Below, piece after piece: positions 7,046 to 13,205 of a DNA stretch of 16,263 nt. Under the pieces are notes generated by a model that saw nothing but the letters and a program-made list of their open reading frames with translations, was not told where the DNA came from and made no database searches. Source of the DNA: an uncultured Oscillospiraceae bacterium (lineage in GTDB: Bacteria; Bacillota; Clostridia; Oscillospirales; Oscillospiraceae); contig CAKUNY010000031.1 in assembly GCA_934668605.1 (NCBI GenBank), forward strand, positions 1-16,263. Reading direction: 5' to 3'. The translations under genes were made by a program, and so were the position numbers. The number at the start of each line of letters is the position of its first letter. The stretch's first letter is position 1.

Positions 7046-8062
7046 TTATGCCATACCGGCGGTGATGATGGCCATCTTATAGACCTCGTCGGCGTTGCAG
7101 CCGCGGGAGAGATCGTTGATGGGGGCGTTCAGACCCTGAAGGATGGGGCCGTAGGCCTCGAAGCCGCCGAGTCTCTGGGCGATCTTGTAGCCGATGTTGC
7201 CGGCCTCGATGCACGGGAAGATGAAGGTGTTGGCATATCCAGCGACCTTGGAGCCGGGGAACTTGAGCTGACCGACGACCGGGGAGACCGCCGCATCAAA
7301 CTGCATTTCGCCGTCGATGGCGAGCTCGGGCGCGAGCTTCTGCGCTTCGATGGTCGCGTCGTGGCTGAGCTTAACGGTGCCGCCCTTGCCGGAGCCCTTG
7401 GTGGAGAAGGAAAGGAGGGCTACCTTGGGGTCGATGCCGAAGAACGCAGCGGTTCTCGCGGACTCAACGGCAACCTCTGCCAGCTTCTGCGCGCCGGAGA
7501 AGACGACCTCGCCGGTGGCCTTGTCGAGCGTGTCGGGATAGTCGATGTTGATGGCGCAGTCGCCCATGCAGTACTTTTCGTCGTTGCCGTCCTTGTCCTT
7601 GCGGAACAGGATGAAAGACGACGAAACGAGGTGCGCGCCCTTCTTGGTCTTCACCAGCTGCAAAGCGGGACGGACGGTGTCGGCGGTGGAATAGGTCGCG
7701 CCGCCCAGAAGCGCGTCGGCCTTGCCCATCTTGACGAGCATCGTGCCGAAGTAGTTGCCCTTGGAAAGCGCCGCGCGGCACTCTTCCTCGCTCATCTTGC
7801 CCTTGCGGAGCTCAACCATCTTCGCGACCATCTCGTCCATGCCTTCATATGTAGCGGGGTCGATGATGGTGGCCTTGCAAATGCAGAAGTTGCCCTTCTC
7901 GGCAGCGGCCTTGACCTCGGCCTCATTGCCGATGAGGATAACGTCCATCAGGTCTTCCTTGAGAAGCCGGTCGGTTGCCTCGAGGATACGGGCGTCGGGG
8001 CCTTCGGTGAAGACGATGGTGCGGCGGGTGGCTTTCAGAGCGTCAAGCAGTTTTGTAAACAT
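7046..8062 (-). CDS. pta: Phosphate acetyltransferase
   Basis: Pta interconverts acetyl-CoA and acetyl phosphate in the cytosol. With acetate kinase it forms the ATP-yielding acetate pathway of fermentative bacteria; ackA is not in this window. At 338 residues it matches the short, single-domain Pta class. Recognisable blocks are VFTEGPDARILEA near the N-terminus, the MGKADALLGGATYSTADTVRPALQ region, ALLSFSTKGSGKG, GEMQFDAAVSP, ANTFIFP and GLNAPINDLSRGC at the C-terminus. The ATG is preceded by GGAGGT. It has its own promoter and is probably transcribed alone or into the MATE gene. The related phosphate butyryltransferase is less likely given the PINDLSRG ending. Confidence 0.96.
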   Translation of the reverse strand: MFTKLLDALKATRRTIVFTEGPDARILEATDRLLKEDLMDVILIGNEAEVKAAAEKGNFCICKATIIDPATYEGMDEMVAKMVELRKGKMSEEECRAALSKGNYFGTMLVKMGKADALLGGATYSTADTVRPALQLVKTKKGAHLVSSSFILFRKDKDGNDEKYCMGDCAINIDYPDTLDKATGEVVFSGAQKLAEVAVESARTAAFFGIDPKVALLSFSTKGSGKGGTVKLSHDATIEAQKLAPELAIDGEMQFDAAVSPVVGQLKFPGSKVAGYANTFIFPCIEAGNIGYKIAQRLGGFEAYGPILQGLNAPINDLSRGCNADEVYKMAIITAGMA

Positions 8063-8112
8063 GTGATTACCTCCAAAATTTGTGCGGCGTTCCGCAGATT
8101 CTGTCTGTGTCT

Positions 8113-8141
8113 ATCTTACAACAATTATTTGCCAAACGCAA
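8113..8141 (-). promoter_or_regulatory. Candidate pta promoter
   Basis: On the minus strand, TTGCGT (8136-8141) is followed by a 17-bp spacer and TAAGAT (8113-8118). The -35 is weak and the -10 fair. The leader to the pta ATG would be about 45 nt. Confidence 0.55.
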
Positions 8142-8200
8142 CCGTCTTTTGCAAAAATGCGCAGCAAAACGGCGCGCCGGCATTGCTTTTTCCTTGCGCG

Positions 8201-8548
8201 TCAGAAAATCTGGTCAAATTTTTCCGCAAACAGCGTTGCGGCAATCGCGTTGAGTTCCCTGCAATATTCCTCATATGCTGCAAGCAATGCAGCCGCCTCC
8301 GGGGTCAGCGTCGCACCTCCTCCGTTTTTGCCGCCGGTGGTGGAATGAAGCAGCGGGAAGCCCAGATGCTGCTGTGCGTTTTTGAGAATCGTCCAGGCCT
8401 TGGAATACGCCATGCCGATGGACATGGCGGCGGCGCGAAGGGAATGCAGCTCCTGCACCTTTTGCAGCAGAACCGCGATGCCGGGGCCGAAGCACTTTTC
8501 GTCCGCAAAAATCCGAATCGTCAGGACAGGTCTGAAATGTTGTTCCAT
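8201..8548 (-). CDS. ModE/LysR-type winged-helix DNA-binding protein (DNA-binding domain only)
   Basis: This 115-residue protein resembles the N-terminal DNA-binding domain of ModE, the molybdate-responsive regulator. A helix-turn-helix spans about residues 22-60 (VQELHSLRAAAMSIGMAYSK). The wing motif TGGKNGGGATLTP lies at about 71-83 and is characteristic of this group. It lacks the C-terminal molybdate-binding MOP domains, so it cannot sense molybdate as E. coli ModE does. The molybdenum cofactor operon about 2.6 kb upstream makes control of that pathway plausible, but this is inference. The ATG at 8546-8548 has no ribosome binding site and coincides with the predicted transcription start, suggesting a leaderless mRNA. 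No later start codon could keep the helix-turn-helix. Confidence 0.85.
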   Translation of the reverse strand: MEQHFRPVLTIRIFADEKCFGPGIAVLLQKVQELHSLRAAAMSIGMAYSKAWTILKNAQQHLGFPLLHSTTGGKNGGGATLTPEAAALLAAYEEYCRELNAIAATLFAEKFDQIF

Positions 8549-8554
8549 AATGTT

Positions 8555-8583
8555 ATTTTACCATGAAACAGACGCTTCGTCAA
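8555..8583 (-). promoter_or_regulatory. Promoter of the ModE-like regulator, giving a leaderless start
   Basis: On the minus strand, TTGACG (8578-8583), a 17-bp spacer and TAAAAT (8555-8560) form a near-consensus promoter with an extended TGG. The first base of the start codon (8548) lies 7 nt after the -10. A dyad, TTCGT-CA-ACGAA (8576-8587), covers the -35 and could be an operator for autoregulation. Confidence 0.8.
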
Positions 8584-8621
8584 CGAAAAGCGCACCTTTC
8601 CCGCCCGTTTGCGCGCAGTTC

Positions 8622-9545
8622 TTACAGATACCGCCCGGCCTCCCGCTCCAGCTCCTTCCAGACAGGATAGGCTGCGCCCGTTTCCTCGAAAAACCGCTTC
8701 AGATCCCGGTTGAGCGCGCCCATTTCGTCCGCAGCGCTCATCGCGTGGTCAGACGCGCAGAGCTTTCCGAGCGATGTTGCGCACATGAGCCTAAAAAAGC
8801 GCAGGCAGGTCTTGCGGTAAGAAGGGCTTTCAAACTCCGCGTCCGCCTTCGGAAGGATCTCGTGTCCGGCGGCCTTGATCGCGCGGTAGCCCTCGATGTT
8901 GGCGTCGATCAGCCGGTTCAAGTACGCGGTGTCCCCCTTGAGCTTTTTTAAGTCGCCGTCCGTTTTGTAGCACGCGAAGGCCGCCGGCATCACGAACGCC
9001 GCATGGCAGAGCAGATAGTCCTCCATGTTCTTCTCGTAGACGACCTTGTATTTCGTGCCGCCGAATATTTCTCCGATCAGGCTCTCGTTGGACGGCGCGC
9101 CCGGAAGCTGGCCGATGGTGATCTTTTTGAGATCGATGGACGAAACGCAGGTTTTCTCCCGGTGCCCCGCCGAGAGCGCGAAGGCAAAGAGCACGTTCTT
9201 TTCCGGAAGCGACTCGGAAAGCGCTCTTGCGCGCACATTGTTTCCGACGAAGACGATGTGCTTTGCCCGGCTTTCTCGCAGCGTATCGAGAATGGAATCC
9301 AGCTGCGTATAGCGCAGGACGACGAAAATCACGTTGTAATCATCCTCCCGTCTCAGCTCCGTCACGACCGGGATGCGGCTGACCGACATGCGGGGCGAAA
9401 ATTTATCCTTGATTTGCAGGCCGTTTTTCCGGATTTCCTCCGCCCACGCGCCGCGCGCCAAAAGCGTGACATCCTTTTCCGCGCGAAACAGATTTCTTGC
9501 CAGATTGCAGCCCAGCACGCCCGCGCCAAGCACCAGAATTTTCAT
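8622..9545 (-). CDS. Ketopantoate reductase-like (ApbA/PanE family) NAD(P)-binding protein
   Basis: This 307-residue protein starts with a Rossmann fold, MKILVLGAGVLGCNLARNLF, followed by LLARG. The FVVLRYTQLDSIL block and FVGNNV are typical of the ApbA/PanE family, as is a helical C-terminal half. True PanE reduces ketopantoate in pantothenate and CoA synthesis. Here the second-domain segment where PanE has its catalytic lysine reads LLCHAAFVMPAAFACY, with no lysine. A different substrate or a non-biosynthetic role is therefore likely. No pantothenate gene is adjacent. The ATG has AGGAG 8 nt upstream. A promoter with a dyad at the transcription start precedes it, suggesting regulated, single-gene expression. 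Confidence 0.8.
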   Translation of the reverse strand: MKILVLGAGVLGCNLARNLFRAEKDVTLLARGAWAEEIRKNGLQIKDKFSPRMSVSRIPVVTELRREDDYNVIFVVLRYTQLDSILDTLRESRAKHIVFVGNNVRARALSESLPEKNVLFAFALSAGHREKTCVSSIDLKKITIGQLPGAPSNESLIGEIFGGTKYKVVYEKNMEDYLLCHAAFVMPAAFACYKTDGDLKKLKGDTAYLNRLIDANIEGYRAIKAAGHEILPKADAEFESPSYRKTCLRFFRLMCATSLGKLCASDHAMSAADEMGALNRDLKRFFEETGAAYPVWKELEREAGRYL

Positions 9546-9632
9546 ACCAAACGCTCCTTTTCGCTGTGTTCCGCCCCCCTCTCAACCGCGCCGGCTCTGC
9601 CGGAACGGGTGAAAGAAGCTGCGGAAATTGCA

Positions 9633-9680
9633 GTTAGTTTTCTCTAACCAAAGAATAGCAAGCAGCGTGACAAAAGTCAA
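9633..9680 (-). promoter_or_regulatory. Promoter and candidate operator of the ketopantoate reductase-like gene
   Basis: On the minus strand, TTGACT (9675-9680) is followed by a 17-bp spacer and TATTCT (9652-9657). Just downstream, GTTAG-N6-CTAAC (9633-9648) forms an inverted repeat over the expected transcription start, a typical repressor position. The remaining leader of about 90 nt runs to the ATG at 9545. Confidence 0.6.
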
Positions 9681-9689
9681 GCCGCAAGC

Positions 9690-9725
9690 GCGCACAGAAG
9701 GCCGCCGGTCTTGCCCTCTGTGCGC
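9690..9725 (-). terminator. Hairpin after the lipoprotein gene, possible terminator
   Basis: GCGCACAGA pairs with TCTGTGCGC around an 18-nt loop, starting about 10 nt after the lipoprotein stop codon on the minus strand. There is no run of T directly after the stem, so termination is uncertain. Confidence 0.4.
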
Positions 9726-9734
9726 CTTGTCTGG

Positions 9735-10316
9735 TCATTCGGCTCCTCCGGCGGGCGCTTCTCCGGGGAGGATGGAAAATTCCTCGTTATAGACGAAGCC
9801 GCCGTCTGTGTAGAACCAGAGCAGGCTCGCCGCCGTACCGTCCGGGAAAGAAAAGCTTGCGGTCAGGTCGCTGGTGCCGTCCCCGTCCAGATCGGTAAAG
9901 TCGCACGCTTGCAGCGCTTCCGCCGCCCCCTGCAACGGCTGGGGGAATTTTGCGACGGCGACGATCTGTCCGCCGGAGGCGCTGTCCCAGAGGATGATCT
10001 CCGTGTCGCTGATATCCGAATAGACCGTCTGCTCCTTGCTGTCCAGCAGCATGGCGCCCGCCATCGCGCGCTCCGGCTCTGCCGGCGTGTCGGGCGTAGC
10101 CGGTTCCGGCGCCGTAACCGGCTCTTCCGGGGTATCCGGTGCGTCGGCTGTAACCGGTTCTGCCTGCGTGATCGGCGCAGCCGCCTCACTTTGCGCGGGA
10201 GGCGTGCTTGCCTCCGGGGCAGAAACGGGCGGGGTTTCGCTGCTGCAAGCCGTCAGCGTGAGCGCCATCAAAGCGGCCAGCGCAAAGGCTTTTCGTTTCA
10301 TACTGTGTTGATGCAT
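9735..10316 (-). CDS. Predicted lipoprotein with proline-rich linker
   Basis: This 193-residue protein has a lipoprotein signal peptide, MHQHSMKRKAFALAALMALT then LTAC-SS, with the lipidated cysteine at about residue 24. A linker of about 60 residues follows, rich in Pro, Ala, Glu and Thr with repeated EP/PVTA/TPDTP units, long enough to cross the cell wall. The C-terminal domain begins near AGAMLLDSKEQTVYSD and includes DFTDLDGDGTSDL, a calcium-loop-like motif seen in FG-GAP/VCBS-type surface proteins. I do not recognise a specific family. The start is set by AAGGAG 8 nt before ATG 10314-10316; an internal ATG five codons later lacks one. The frame remains open upstream to 10664, but that stretch overlaps the beta-lactamase remnant and is not coding. 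Confidence 0.8.
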   Translation of the reverse strand: MHQHSMKRKAFALAALMALTLTACSSETPPVSAPEASTPPAQSEAAAPITQAEPVTADAPDTPEEPVTAPEPATPDTPAEPERAMAGAMLLDSKEQTVYSDISDTEIILWDSASGGQIVAVAKFPQPLQGAAEALQACDFTDLDGDGTSDLTASFSFPDGTAASLLWFYTDGGFVYNEEFSILPGEAPAGGAE

Positions 10317-10426
10317 GGTGTTTCTCCTTTTGTTCTTCCGGGTGATCTGCGCGATCGCTGTATCGCCCGGGCGTTTGTTTTCGCGGGATCTGCCGCGCGG
10401 CCTGTCCCATCCCGATTGGTGCCGGG

Positions 10427-10867
10427 TCAAGCAAAGACCGGCTCGACGTACTTCCGGACAAACTCGATTCTGTCCTTCACACGAGGCTGAAAGCGGGAGG
10501 TGATCGCGGCGACCAGATTTTTCTCCGGGCTGACATACAGGATATTGCCGCCGTCGCCGATTGCCGCGCAGCCGCGCTCCTGCTCCAGAACCCACCACAG
10601 ATACCCATAGGGAAGGTTCCGCTCGCCCCACCGGCTCTGTTCGGCTGTGCTTCTGCGCAGCCATTCCTCCGTTACGATGCGCGCTCCATCGTAGACGCCG
10701 CCATTTCGGATCAGTTCACCGATTTTCGCCAGATCCAGCGCCGAAAGCGTAAGCCCCCAGCCGCCGGTGTTCACGCCATTCGGGTCGGCAGCCCAGACGC
10801 TCGTGTCCGTTGCCTTGTAAAAGGCCATCAGCTCTTCTCTGCTGTAGAACGTAACGCTTTTTCCCAC
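10427..10867 (-). pseudogene. Serine beta-lactamase-like hydrolase, C-terminal remnant
   Basis: About 140 residues match the C-terminal part of class C beta-lactamase/PBP-type serine hydrolases. The recognisable blocks are WAADPNGVNTGGWGLTLSA, LDLAKIGELIRNGGVYDG, YGYLWWVLE, GDGGNILYVSPEKNLVAAI and PRVKDRIEFV. The family normally has about 330-400 residues. The first half, including the catalytic SxxK serine and the YxN motif, is missing. At the 5' edge the frame is closed by a TAG three codons before the GTG at 10867. The DNA upstream instead encodes the beginning of a flavin oxidoreductase in another frame, and no ribosome binding site precedes the GTG. It therefore cannot make an active enzyme. 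The C-terminal residues look well preserved, so the truncation may be recent. Confidence 0.85.
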
Positions 10868-11006
10868 AGTACGCTATGGTTTTCAGGCCGATGCTCCGCT
10901 CGGGCGTGATATCTGTTCCGCTTGTGGGCGCGGAAAACATCCGGTTGCGGAATGTGACCCCGCCGAGTGTGATCGGGCTGCATAAATGGGGATATCGTCT
11001 TTCCAT
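10865..11006 (-). pseudogene. Old Yellow Enzyme-type NADH:flavin oxidoreductase, N-terminal remnant
   Basis: The first ~46 residues, MERRYPHLCSPITLGGVTFR then NRMFSAPTSGTDITPERSIG and LKTIAY, match the start of the FMN TIM barrel in Old Yellow Enzyme/2,4-dienoyl-CoA reductase-like proteins. The family normally needs about 330 residues for the barrel alone. Similarity stops near 10865, where the DNA continues as the beta-lactamase remnant in a different frame. The same reading frame then runs on without similarity to a stop at 10716. The ATG (11004-11006) still has GAGGAGGT 6 nt upstream and a TATAAT in front, so the 5' end of the gene is intact. The exact join lies within about 10-20 bp of 10865 and cannot be set without a homologue. 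Confidence 0.8.
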
Positions 11007-11034
11007 CTTGTGACCTCCTCGAGTGTATACATTT

Positions 11035-11067
11035 ATTATAAAGAGGTTCCATTTTTCCGTCTAACGG
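11035..11067 (-). promoter_or_regulatory. Promoter of the truncated flavin oxidoreductase, with a dyad at -35
   Basis: A consensus TATAAT (11035-11040) lies about 30 nt before the ATG. No good -35 exists at 16-19 bp. That position is taken instead by the dyad CCGT-CTA-ACGG (11057-11067), which suggests an activator- or repressor-dependent promoter. Confidence 0.55.
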
Positions 11068-11135
11068 TTATTTCTGATTGCCGCAAGCAAAATATCAGAC
11101 GCACCTTTCTCCTCGCCCTCAGCAGCAGATTTGCG

Positions 11136-11573
11136 TTATTCCAGCACCTCGATCTCATCTCCGGCTCGGACGGTTCCTTCCTTCACCACAATGGCAAAGA
11201 TCCCCTCCGTGGGCATGACGCACCGGCCGACCGCTTTTTTGATGGCGCAGTCGTTGTGGCACTCCTTGCCGATCTGGGTCACCTCCACTACCGTCTGCCC
11301 GATGCGAAGACGGCTCCCCACCGGCAGGTGCCTGAGGTCGATGTCGGCTGTGTTGATATTCTCCGCGAACACGCCCGGATCCAGCGGAACCGGCGACAGC
11401 GCCCGCATGGTATCCACGCTCTCCACCGCCAGAAGCGAGATCTGCCGGTGCCAGTCTCCGGCGTGGGCATCGCCCACAATGCCGTGATGCAGCTTCAGCC
11501 GGATTTCCGGCACCGGGGTCTTCGGCGTTCCCTTTTTCTCGCTGATATTGACGGATATAACCTTGCCTCGCAT
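11136..11573 (-). CDS. MOSC-domain protein, molybdenum cofactor-associated
   Basis: This 145-residue single-domain protein has the small beta-barrel MOSC fold signature: MRGKVISVNISEKKGTP, HHGIVGDAHAG followed by WHRQISLLA, GVFAENI, VGSRLRIGQTVVEVTQIG and a C-terminal VRAGDEIEV. MOSC domains occur in Moco sulfurases and in mARC- and YiiM-like proteins. Here GKECHNDCAIKKAVGRC holds three cysteines (about 105, 109 and 118), which could carry sulfur or bind the cofactor. It is the last gene of the molybdenum cofactor operon, starting 17 nt after the ornithine cyclodeaminase-like stop codon. I chose ATG 11571-11573 because AAGGA is 4 nt from the earlier ATG at 11577-11579 but about 10 nt from this one. 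The DUF2500 gene has almost the same leader. Confidence 0.88.
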   Translation of the reverse strand: MRGKVISVNISEKKGTPKTPVPEIRLKLHHGIVGDAHAGDWHRQISLLAVESVDTMRALSPVPLDPGVFAENINTADIDLRHLPVGSRLRIGQTVVEVTQIGKECHNDCAIKKAVGRCVMPTEGIFAIVVKEGTVRAGDEIEVLE

Positions 11574-11590
11574 ATGCATACCGTCCTTCC

Positions 11591-12586
11591 TCACGGCGTA
11601 TCGAGCAGGAACCGCTGGCCGCAATTGCGCGCAAGCGCGCGTTCATAGACAGTCGCGGCGCAGCTGACATCATGCGCGCCCATTCCCATATGGGTGGACA
11701 CGATGATCTCGTCTTCGCGCTCCCGGCCGGGTACTCTCCCGGTCAGAAGCTCTGTCATATCGCCAAATACATCCGCATCCTGCAAAAAATGCTCCGGATT
11801 CAGACTGGGGCTTGCGAGGATATGGGCATCGGGCTTTCTGTAGCCCAGATACCACTTATCCGCCCGCTTTCCGATGCGGGGGGCCAGATCGCGGAAGCCT
11901 TCAATTCCGATGATCGTTGTGCCCGGGCGGATCATATCCGCCGTTATCAGCGCGCTCTGTGCGCCGGACGCCATCAGAATGAGCGTGCTGCCCGCAGCGG
12001 CTTCGGCGGGAGAATCGCAGATCACGACCTCAGCGCGCTCCGCCAGTTCCTTCTGCATCTGTTCTATCGGCGCGCGGCTGCGGTTGAATACGCGCAGCTG
12101 CTTCAATGTGGGAAACTGCGTCAGAAAGCCGCGCATTCCCGCCCTTGCCTGCGCGCCGCAGCCGATCACCGTCAGAACCTCCGGGTCTGGATTGGCCAGA
12201 TATTTTGCCTGTACGACACCGTGTCCGCCCGCCGTCCGCATGGTTGTAATGGCGGTCGCCCCCACCAACGCTACCGGTGAGCCGGTACGGGTGTCGCTGA
12301 GAACCACCAGATTTCCGTGGCTGAACGGATAGCCCGGCATCGGCGCGCCGTACGTATCGATCCATTTCACGCCTGCATAATGGCGGTGGCGCAGAACGGC
12401 GGGCATGGAGTGGAAATTGTTTTTCAGCGCGTCGTCTGCATACATTAACGCCATTTGTCCAACGATAATATCTCCCGTGCCAATATGCAAAAAGGTATCC
12501 TCCGCCGCGGCAATGGCATCCGCCGGAGTGAGCAAGGAACGTACGTCCTCTTCATTCAAAAGCAGCAATTCTTCCCGAATACTCAT
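11591..12586 (-). CDS. Ornithine cyclodeaminase/mu-crystallin family protein
   Basis: This 331-residue protein matches the NAD(P)-dependent ornithine cyclodeaminase/mu-crystallin family in length and order of motifs. The substrate-domain lysine is in YAGVKWIDTY (about residue 74). The block TAITTMRTAG is at 111-120, and the Rossmann motif VIGCGAQARAGMRGF is at about 140-154. A conserved aspartate lies in GMGAHDVS near the C-terminus. Members cyclise ornithine, reduce imines or dehydrogenate N-alkyl amino acids, so the reaction here is unknown. It lies 20 nt after mobA and 17 nt before the MOSC gene on the same strand, so it is translated from the molybdenum cofactor operon. The ATG has AGGAG 7-8 nt upstream. 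A link to cofactor or molybdoenzyme substrate metabolism is inferred from position only. Confidence 0.88.
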   Translation of the reverse strand: MSIREELLLLNEEDVRSLLTPADAIAAAEDTFLHIGTGDIIVGQMALMYADDALKNNFHSMPAVLRHRHYAGVKWIDTYGAPMPGYPFSHGNLVVLSDTRTGSPVALVGATAITTMRTAGGHGVVQAKYLANPDPEVLTVIGCGAQARAGMRGFLTQFPTLKQLRVFNRSRAPIEQMQKELAERAEVVICDSPAEAAAGSTLILMASGAQSALITADMIRPGTTIIGIEGFRDLAPRIGKRADKWYLGYRKPDAHILASPSLNPEHFLQDADVFGDMTELLTGRVPGREREDEIIVSTHMGMGAHDVSCAATVYERALARNCGQRFLLDTP

Positions 12587-12606
12587 ACGATCTCTCCTGT
12601 TTCCGT

Positions 12607-13185
12607 TTATTTTCGTGCCGCTTTCCGGAATTCCTCCGGGGTATTCATATTGAAAAATACGCTGTCCGACACCATGCCGCCCATGTCCGCCACCGTAGAC
12701 GAAAGCCTGTCCAGCAGCGCCGCAGCGCGGTATTGTCCCTGACGCAGCTGCGCTTCGAGCGCGGGCAGCGCCGTTTTTGCGTAAAACCCGCAAAGCGGAT
12801 AGAGCCGCCCCGTGCCGTCCCGGCAGACCAGCGCGTCTTCTCCGTTATACCGCTCCAGCAGCAGCCCGGGCAGCGCCGGGGGGAAATTCGGCATGTCGCA
12901 CGGGACGCAGAACAGCATGCCGCTTCTGGAGGCGGACAGCGCCGCATGGAGTCCTGCCAGAGGCCCCGCATCCGGATAGATATCCGGCACCGGCGTCAGC
13001 GGCAGTCCCTCCGCCAGCGCGGGGGTATTGGTGGAAAGCAGCTTTTCCTGAAAGCCGCCCAGCTGCCGGGTCAGTCGAGCCAGCATGGTTTCCCCTTCAA
13101 TCGTCAGCAGCGCCTTGCAGGTTCCCATCCGTCTCGATTGCCCTCCGGCCAAAATCAGCGCGCCGCAGCGCTCTCGTGAAAGCAT
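12607..13185 (-). CDS. mobA: Molybdenum cofactor guanylyltransferase-type nucleotidyltransferase
   Basis: MobA transfers GMP from GTP to molybdopterin, making the guanine-dinucleotide cofactor. The 192-residue protein has the diagnostic N-terminal loop LILAGGQSRRMGTCKALL at about residues 10-27. GPLAGLHAAL and the metal-binding FCVPCDMPN follow, then YPLCGFY and a C-terminal VFFNMNTPEEF. A MocA-like cytidylyltransferase preference cannot be excluded from sequence alone. GTG (13186-13188) and ATG (13183-13185) are adjacent starts. I favour ATG because GGAGG is 8 nt upstream of it. It begins 20 nt after the moeA stop codon, in the operon mobB-moeA-mobA-OCD-MOSC. Confidence 0.9.
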   Translation of the reverse strand: MLSRERCGALILAGGQSRRMGTCKALLTIEGETMLARLTRQLGGFQEKLLSTNTPALAEGLPLTPVPDIYPDAGPLAGLHAALSASRSGMLFCVPCDMPNFPPALPGLLLERYNGEDALVCRDGTGRLYPLCGFYAKTALPALEAQLRQGQYRAAALLDRLSSTVADMGGMVSDSVFFNMNTPEEFRKAARK

Positions 13186-13205
13186 CACAGCAGCCTCCCT
13201 TCCGT

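Noticed and set aside
8150..8200. Terminator after the ModE-like gene
   Set aside because: GC-rich self-complementary sequence is present, but no single stable stem followed by a T-run could be drawn.
7361..8566. 401-codon plus-strand open frame opposite pta and the regulator
   Set aside because: It spans two minus-strand genes and their promoters and has low-complexity composition with no recognisable motif.
10317..10664. Longer form of the lipoprotein starting at 10664
   Set aside because: The extra part overlaps the beta-lactamase remnant in another frame and puts the signal peptide in mid-protein. The ribosome binding site before 10316 fixes the start.
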